Below, one piece after another: positions 59,990-64,000 of a stretch of 64,000 nucleotides of DNA. How positions within the stretch are numbered: position 1 is the first letter of the stretch; each line of letters opens with the position of its first letter. Origin of the DNA: Nitratireductor sp. GTDB lineage: Bacteria > Pseudomonadota > Alphaproteobacteria > Rhizobiales > Rhizobiaceae. The stretch lies in contig JACKJU010000013.1 of NCBI GenBank assembly GCA_020637805.1, positions 1 to 64,000 of the forward strand, written 5' to 3'. The translations under genes were made by a program, and so were the position numbers. The notes under the pieces are model-generated. The model had not been told where the DNA came from, searched no databases, and worked only from the letters and a program-made list of their open reading frames with translations.

Positions 59990-60892
59990 ATGTATCGTTG
60001 GAATAGCCGCAAGCCGGTCCTGTGGGTAAAGAAGGGCGCGCGCGCTGCAATGGTGGCACTGTCGCTTGGCGCCGGTGCAATCGTGCTTTCTGCCTGCCAG
60101 TCCAAGGAAATCTCCTCGAAGGATTTCGTGGACAACATTCAGCCCGCCGACTTGCTGTACAACCAGGCCCTGGCCAGCATGGACGAGGGCAATCTGACCC
60201 GCGCCATGAAGAAGCTGAACGAGCTTGACCGGCAGCACCCGTATTCGGAGTTCTCGCGCCGCGCGCTGATCATGCAGACCTTCATTTCCTACCGGCAGGG
60301 CAACTACATCGATTCCGCCGAGTTCGGAAAACGCTACGTATCGCTGTATCCCGGTGACAAGGATGCCGCCTATGCGCAGTACCTGGTGGGCATGTCCTAC
60401 TACCGCCAGATGCCGGACGTTTCGCGCGACCAGTCGGTAACAGCAAGAGCGCACAATGCCATGCTGGAATTGACCGAGCGCTATCCCGAAAGCGAATATG
60501 TCGAGGACGCCAAGACCAAGATGCGCGTCACCCGCGACCAGGTCGCGGGCAAGGAAATGCTGACGGGCCGCTACTATCTTGAGCGCCGTGAATACCTCGC
60601 GGCCATCAACCGTTTCCGCAAGGTGGTGCAGACCTATCCGGACACCCGCCACGTGGAAGAGGCGCTTGCGCGGCTTACCGAGGCCTATTACGCGATGGGC
60701 CTTGCCAACGAGGCACAGGCCGCCGCTGCCGTGCTCGGACACAACTTCCCGGACAGCCAGTGGTACAAGGATTCCGTTGCACTGCTTCAGTCCGGCGGGC
60801 TTTCGCCGCGCGAGAACAAACGGTCCTGGCTGAGCGGCTTCACCACCGACAAGCCACAGAATTCCAGGATCCAAGAGATAAATGCTGGCTGA
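59990..60892 (+). CDS. bamD: Outer membrane assembly lipoprotein BamD (ComL)
   Basis: A 300-residue lipoprotein of the beta-barrel assembly complex. The N-terminal signal ends in the lipobox VLSAC at about residue 35, followed by tetratricopeptide repeats: PADLLYNQALASMDEGNLTRAMKKLNELDRQHPYSEFSRRALIMQTFISYRQGNY, AHNAMLELTERYPESEYVEDAKTKM and YYLERREYLAAINRFRKVVQTYPDTRHVEEALARLTEAY. The start is taken as the ATG at 59990; a GTG three bases earlier is also possible. Overlaps recN by 11 bases. Confidence 0.95.
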   Translation: MYRWNSRKPVLWVKKGARAAMVALSLGAGAIVLSACQSKEISSKDFVDNIQPADLLYNQALASMDEGNLTRAMKKLNELDRQHPYSEFSRRALIMQTFISYRQGNYIDSAEFGKRYVSLYPGDKDAAYAQYLVGMSYYRQMPDVSRDQSVTARAHNAMLELTERYPESEYVEDAKTKMRVTRDQVAGKEMLTGRYYLERREYLAAINRFRKVVQTYPDTRHVEEALARLTEAYYAMGLANEAQAAAAVLGHNFPDSQWYKDSVALLQSGGLSPRENKRSWLSGFTTDKPQNSRIQEINAG

Positions 60893-62558
60893 GCTTTCGA
60901 TCCGCGACATTGTTCTGATCGAAAAACTCAATCTGCGCTTCGACGCGGGGCTTAGTGTGCTGACCGGGGAGACCGGTGCAGGCAAGTCCATTCTTCTCGA
61001 TGCATTGTCGCTGGCTCTGGGCGCGCGGGGCGAGGGCGGTCTTGTTCGCCACGGCGAGAAGCAGGGGCAGGTCACTGCCGTGTTCGACCTGCCAATCGGC
61101 CATTCCGTGCTGGCCCTTTTGGACGAGAACGGAATTCAGCACGAAGGTTCGCTTATCCTGCGGCGCGTACAATCGGCAGACGGGCGCTCCAAGGCATTTG
61201 TCAACGACCAGCCGGTTTCGGTTGGCCTCATGCGCCAGATCGGCCATCTGCTGGTCGAACTGCATGGCCAGCACGACGAACGCGCTCTCATCCAGCCCTC
61301 TTCCCATCGTGACATGGTTGACGCATTCGGTGCCCTCGGTACAGCAGCGGCCGGTGTCGCGGCAGCCTGGGAAAGACTGCAGGATTTGCGCCGGGAGATG
61401 GCAGACCTGAGGGAACGCGTGGATGCGGCAGCGCGCGAAGCGGACTATCTGCGCGACAGTGTAGCCGAACTCGAAAAACTCGCGCCGGAGCCTGGCGAAG
61501 AGGAAGAACTGGCGGTGCGGCGTCAAACGATGATGCAGGCGGAGAAGATCGCCAGCGAACTGAACGAGGCCGTCGATACGCTGGGTGGTCCGGCTTCGCC
61601 ATTGCCGGTGCTTTCCAGCCTTGTGCGTTCGCTGGAGCGCAAGATGGCGCAGGCGCCGGGCATGCTCGACGAAGCGGTAAAGCAACTGGATGCAGGGCTT
61701 GATGCACTTCACCTGGCACACCAGGAACTGGAGCGGGCGCTGCGCGACGCGGATTTCGACCCGCGCGAACTCGAAATGGCAGAAGAACGCCTGTTCGCGC
61801 TCAGGGCCGCGTCCCGCAAGTACGCGGTTGCCGTGGAAAACCTGCCCGAACTGGCAGTGAAACTGGCGGACGACCTTGAAAACCTGAATGCGGGCGAGGA
61901 GCGTCTGGCTGCAATCGAGGGGCAGGTGCGCGAACAGGAGGCCAGGTTCCGCGCGGCTGCATCCGAGCTTTCCAGGATGCGCGAGCAGGCAGCGGCGGAA
62001 CTGGTGGCGGCAGTAAGCCTGGAACTTCCATCCCTGAAGCTGGAGGCTGCCGAATTCATCGTGCATCACGAGGTGGACGAGAAGAGCGCGGGCGCACACG
62101 GTTTCGACCAGATGGAATTCTGGGTTCGAACCAATCCCGGAACACGGGCCGGTTCGATGTTCAAGGTGGCGTCCGGTGGTGAGCTTTCGCGTTTCATGCT
62201 TGCGCTCAAGGTGGCGCTGGCCGGAAACGGTTCGGCGCCATGCCTGATCTTCGACGAGATCGACACCGGGGCAGGCGGGGCGGTGGCGGACGCCATCGGC
62301 AGGCGGCTTTCGAGACTGGCAGACAGTGTGCAGGTGATCTGCGTCACCCACGCGCCGCAGGTTGCGGCGCGGGCATCAACCCATTTCCAGATATCGAAAT
62401 CGAGCGTGGACAGTGGCGAAGGCCGTACAGCGACGGCTGTACGGGCGATCTCGGGCAACGAACGCCGCGAGGAAGTGGCGCGCATGCTGGCCGGTGCTTC
62501 CATCACTGACGAAGCGCGTGCAGCGGCAGATCAGTTGATCAAGCAGACGGCAGCCTGA
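60882..62558 (+). CDS. recN: DNA repair protein RecN
   Basis: An SMC-like ATPase in double-strand break repair; 558 residues. The N-terminal ATPase half has LSIRDIVLIEKLNLRFDAGLSVLTGETGAGKSILLDAL (Walker A at about 29-36). A long coiled coil lies at about 160-360, and the C-terminal half has the signature VASGGELSRFMLALKV and Walker B CLIFDEIDTGAGGAVADAIGRRL, then VTHAPQVAA. Start lies inside the bamD end. Typical neighbour of bamD and ligA in rhizobia. Confidence 0.96.
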   Translation: MLAELSIRDIVLIEKLNLRFDAGLSVLTGETGAGKSILLDALSLALGARGEGGLVRHGEKQGQVTAVFDLPIGHSVLALLDENGIQHEGSLILRRVQSADGRSKAFVNDQPVSVGLMRQIGHLLVELHGQHDERALIQPSSHRDMVDAFGALGTAAAGVAAAWERLQDLRREMADLRERVDAAAREADYLRDSVAELEKLAPEPGEEEELAVRRQTMMQAEKIASELNEAVDTLGGPASPLPVLSSLVRSLERKMAQAPGMLDEAVKQLDAGLDALHLAHQELERALRDADFDPRELEMAEERLFALRAASRKYAVAVENLPELAVKLADDLENLNAGEERLAAIEGQVREQEARFRAAASELSRMREQAAAELVAAVSLELPSLKLEAAEFIVHHEVDEKSAGAHGFDQMEFWVRTNPGTRAGSMFKVASGGELSRFMLALKVALAGNGSAPCLIFDEIDTGAGGAVADAIGRRLSRLADSVQVICVTHAPQVAARASTHFQISKSSVDSGEGRTATAVRAISGNERREEVARMLAGASITDEARAAADQLIKQTAA

Positions 62559-62689
62559 CCGCGATCAAATTTTGTGTGACGTGCTCTTTTTTAATTGAGC
62601 GCCACCCCAATAGGCAGCAAGATAACTTCACTCATCAGTTCGTTCCGGCACCTGCGTTGGCGGGAACCTGAAATCCGCAAGCGAGGCCC

Positions 62690-63325
62690 GTGAAAATGAT
62701 ACGATCTGCCGTGAAGAATTCTGCCTTTGCCATGGCTTTGGCCTGCGGCGCGAGCCTCGCCTTGACGGCCGGAGTGGCGCAGGCACGCGTGAAGGTCAAC
62801 GAAAAGACCACCTACTACTACGTCAACGGCAAGGACGGTGCGCAACTGACCCGTTCGATGGCGCGGGGCGGCCTTTGGAACATCCGCCAGGCACATGCGA
62901 TCGCGGCGACGCAAACAACCTATGATTTCGGCAAGCCGGAAATCGTGGTTAAGAACGGCTGGTGCAGGCTCAGCGAACCCGTTGTCGTGCTGAACCTCAA
63001 ATTCATCTATCCGAAATGGCCGGGATACAAGCGCGCCTCGCCGGAGGTTAAGGCGAAGTGGGACAAGTTCTACAAGGAGCTTGTTGCCCATGAGAAGGAA
63101 CACGGAAAGATCGCGCGGGCCGGGGCAAAGCAGCTCGATCAGGCGATGCGAAGCGTGAAGGTTCGCGATACGCGCCAATGTGCCGATTTTGGCGTGGCGA
63201 TAAGCAGCAAGCTTGAGCCGATCCTCAAGAAAACGGCGGAACGCCAGGTTGGTTTCGACAAGCGCGAATACATGGAAACGAGCAGGGTGACCAAGGCTCA
63301 GAAACTTCTGTTCATGGCCAAGTGA
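62690..63325 (+). CDS. DUF922 secreted predicted zinc protease
   Basis: A 211-residue protein with a Sec signal peptide (about residues 1-32, ending VAQA) and a DUF922 domain. The mature part has TYYYVNGKDGAQLTRSMARGG, CRLSEPVVVLNLKFIYPKWPGY and the putative metal site LVAHEKEHGKIARAGAKQL, with HEKEH at 134-138 fitting HExxH. Two Cys flank the domain. Periplasmic peptidase activity is predicted, not shown. Starts with GTG at 62690; ATG at 62696 is an alternative. Lies between recN and ligA. Confidence 0.87.
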   Translation: MKMIRSAVKNSAFAMALACGASLALTAGVAQARVKVNEKTTYYYVNGKDGAQLTRSMARGGLWNIRQAHAIAATQTTYDFGKPEIVVKNGWCRLSEPVVVLNLKFIYPKWPGYKRASPEVKAKWDKFYKELVAHEKEHGKIARAGAKQLDQAMRSVKVRDTRQCADFGVAISSKLEPILKKTAERQVGFDKREYMETSRVTKAQKLLFMAK

Positions 63326-63462
63326 AAGCGCTTGCCTTTTCACACAGAAGCAATTGTGCAACGCTTTCGGGTTGCCTGAAATCCGGTTTTGAAGCTACAG
63401 CTTGAGCAGCAACTCCATTGGCCGGGCAGTGCCCGGCGGCAATTTCCATCGCGGGCATTTCC

Positions 63463-64000
63463 ATGACAGAAAATACGGGAAACGGACATCCCGGCATCGA
63501 TCCGTCGGACATGACGCGGGAGCAAGCGGCGAGCGAACTGGAACGGCTTGCTGCGGCTATCCTGCATCACGACGAGCTTTATCACGGCGGCGATGCTCCG
63601 GAAATTTCCGATGCCGAATACGATGCATTGCGCCGCAGAAACCTCGCCGTCGAGCAGGCTTTTCCGGACCTCGTTCGCGAGGATTCGCCGACGAAGCGGG
63701 TGGGCTACGTGGCGCTCGACAAGTTCGAGAAGGTGCGCCACGCGATTCCCATGCTGTCGCTCGACAACGCGTTCAGCGACGAAGATGTGCGTGATTTCTG
63801 GGACCGCATCGTCCGGTTTCTCAAGCTTGAAACCCGCCCGGAACTGACGGCGGAGCCGAAGATCGACGGATTGTCGCTTTCCCTGCGCTACGAAGGCGGC
63901 AGGCTGGTGTCCGCTGCAACGCGGGGTGATGGCACCGTGGGTGAGAATGTTACCCAGAATGCGCGGACGATTACCGATATTCCCACCGTGCTGGCCGGAG
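63463..64000 (+). CDS. ligA: NAD-dependent DNA ligase LigA, 5' part
   Basis: Seals nicks with NAD; only the first 179 codons are in the window and the frame is open to the end. The N-terminal Ia domain has YHGGDAPEISDAEYDALRRRNLAVEQAFPDLVREDSPTKRVG. The adenylation domain starts with IPMLSLDNAFSDEDVRDFWDRI and reaches the active-site lysine in AEPKIDGLSLSLRYEGGRLVSAATRGDGTVGENVTQNARTI (KxDG form KIDG). Start at 63463 gives the normal N-terminus. Typical last member of this gene group. Confidence 0.95.
   Translation, partial: MTENTGNGHPGIDPSDMTREQAASELERLAAAILHHDELYHGGDAPEISDAEYDALRRRNLAVEQAFPDLVREDSPTKRVGYVALDKFEKVRHAIPMLSLDNAFSDEDVRDFWDRIVRFLKLETRPELTAEPKIDGLSLSLRYEGGRLVSAATRGDGTVGENVTQNARTITDIPTVLAG

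Noticed and set aside
60840..62351. 503-codon frame antisense to recN
   Set aside because: Shadow of recN, which has Walker A, Walker B and signature motifs.

Overview
The window is about 64 kb of GC-rich chromosome from an alphaproteobacterium, most probably a member of the Hyphomicrobiales (Rhizobiales). Three things point there. HemA is an ALA synthase (C4 pathway). RNase P RNA is the bacterial A type with alphaproteobacterial sequence. The division and cell-wall cluster runs mraZ-rsmH-ftsL-ftsI-murE-murF-mraY-murD-ftsW-murG-murC-murB-ddl-ftsQ-ftsA-ftsZ-lpxC-bamD-recN-ligA, the order seen in rhizobial relatives. The genus cannot be fixed by reading alone. I see no insertion sequence, prophage, CRISPR array or tRNA gene.

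Layout. 1-3.2 kb: a BaiN/YhiN-type flavoprotein, a soluble cytochrome c behind an FNR/FixK-like box, and hemA. 3.5-10.9 kb: an accessory catabolic cassette in which an IclR regulator diverges from a split Tm-1 pair (UPF0261 plus a PEP-hydrolase-like TIM barrel), a complete TctCBA tripartite tricarboxylate transporter and a sulfatase, all tightly packed. 11.2-15.9 kb: an isoquinoline-1-oxidoreductase-like molybdenum hydroxylase (two genes) diverging from a TetR regulator, then an AhpD-like protein and a MOSC protein. 15.9-18.5 kb: a secreted leucine-rich-repeat protein cotranscribed with a TMEM43-family membrane protein. 18.6-22.9 kb: a GST, a DUF2293 protein, an ArsR-methyltransferase regulator with metF, and an EamA transporter. 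23-34 kb: a CAP-domain lipoprotein, 5-oxoprolinase, a META-domain protein, a TadG-like vWA protein, a TerB/J-domain protein, an amidase, a lytic transglycosylase, a small secreted protein and an alpha/beta hydrolase. 34.1-34.55 kb: rnpB. 34.6-38.5 kb: diacylglycerol kinase, an AEC transporter, and a cytochrome P450 diverging from a LysR regulator. 39-64 kb: the dcw cluster and its usual neighbours, ending in a truncated ligA.

Regulation is unusually legible. Symmetric sites lie at the expected position next to the IclR, TetR, ArsR/SahR-like and LysR genes, and there are FNR-like and CRP-like boxes. The ArsR-family palindrome sits exactly between a -35 and a -10 element upstream of the metF regulator.

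Most worth a second look: (1) the P450 leader, where a terminator-like helix sequesters the ribosome binding site and an identical upstream 8-mer could compete for the same arm; (2) ftsZ, which is otherwise well conserved but split by two separate one-base deletions; (3) the Tm-1 split pair-TctCBA-sulfatase cassette; (4) the TMEM43-LRR pair; (5) a palindrome-bearing in-frame insertion in the 5-oxoprolinase gene. All family assignments come from reading motifs and remembered family features; no database search was run.
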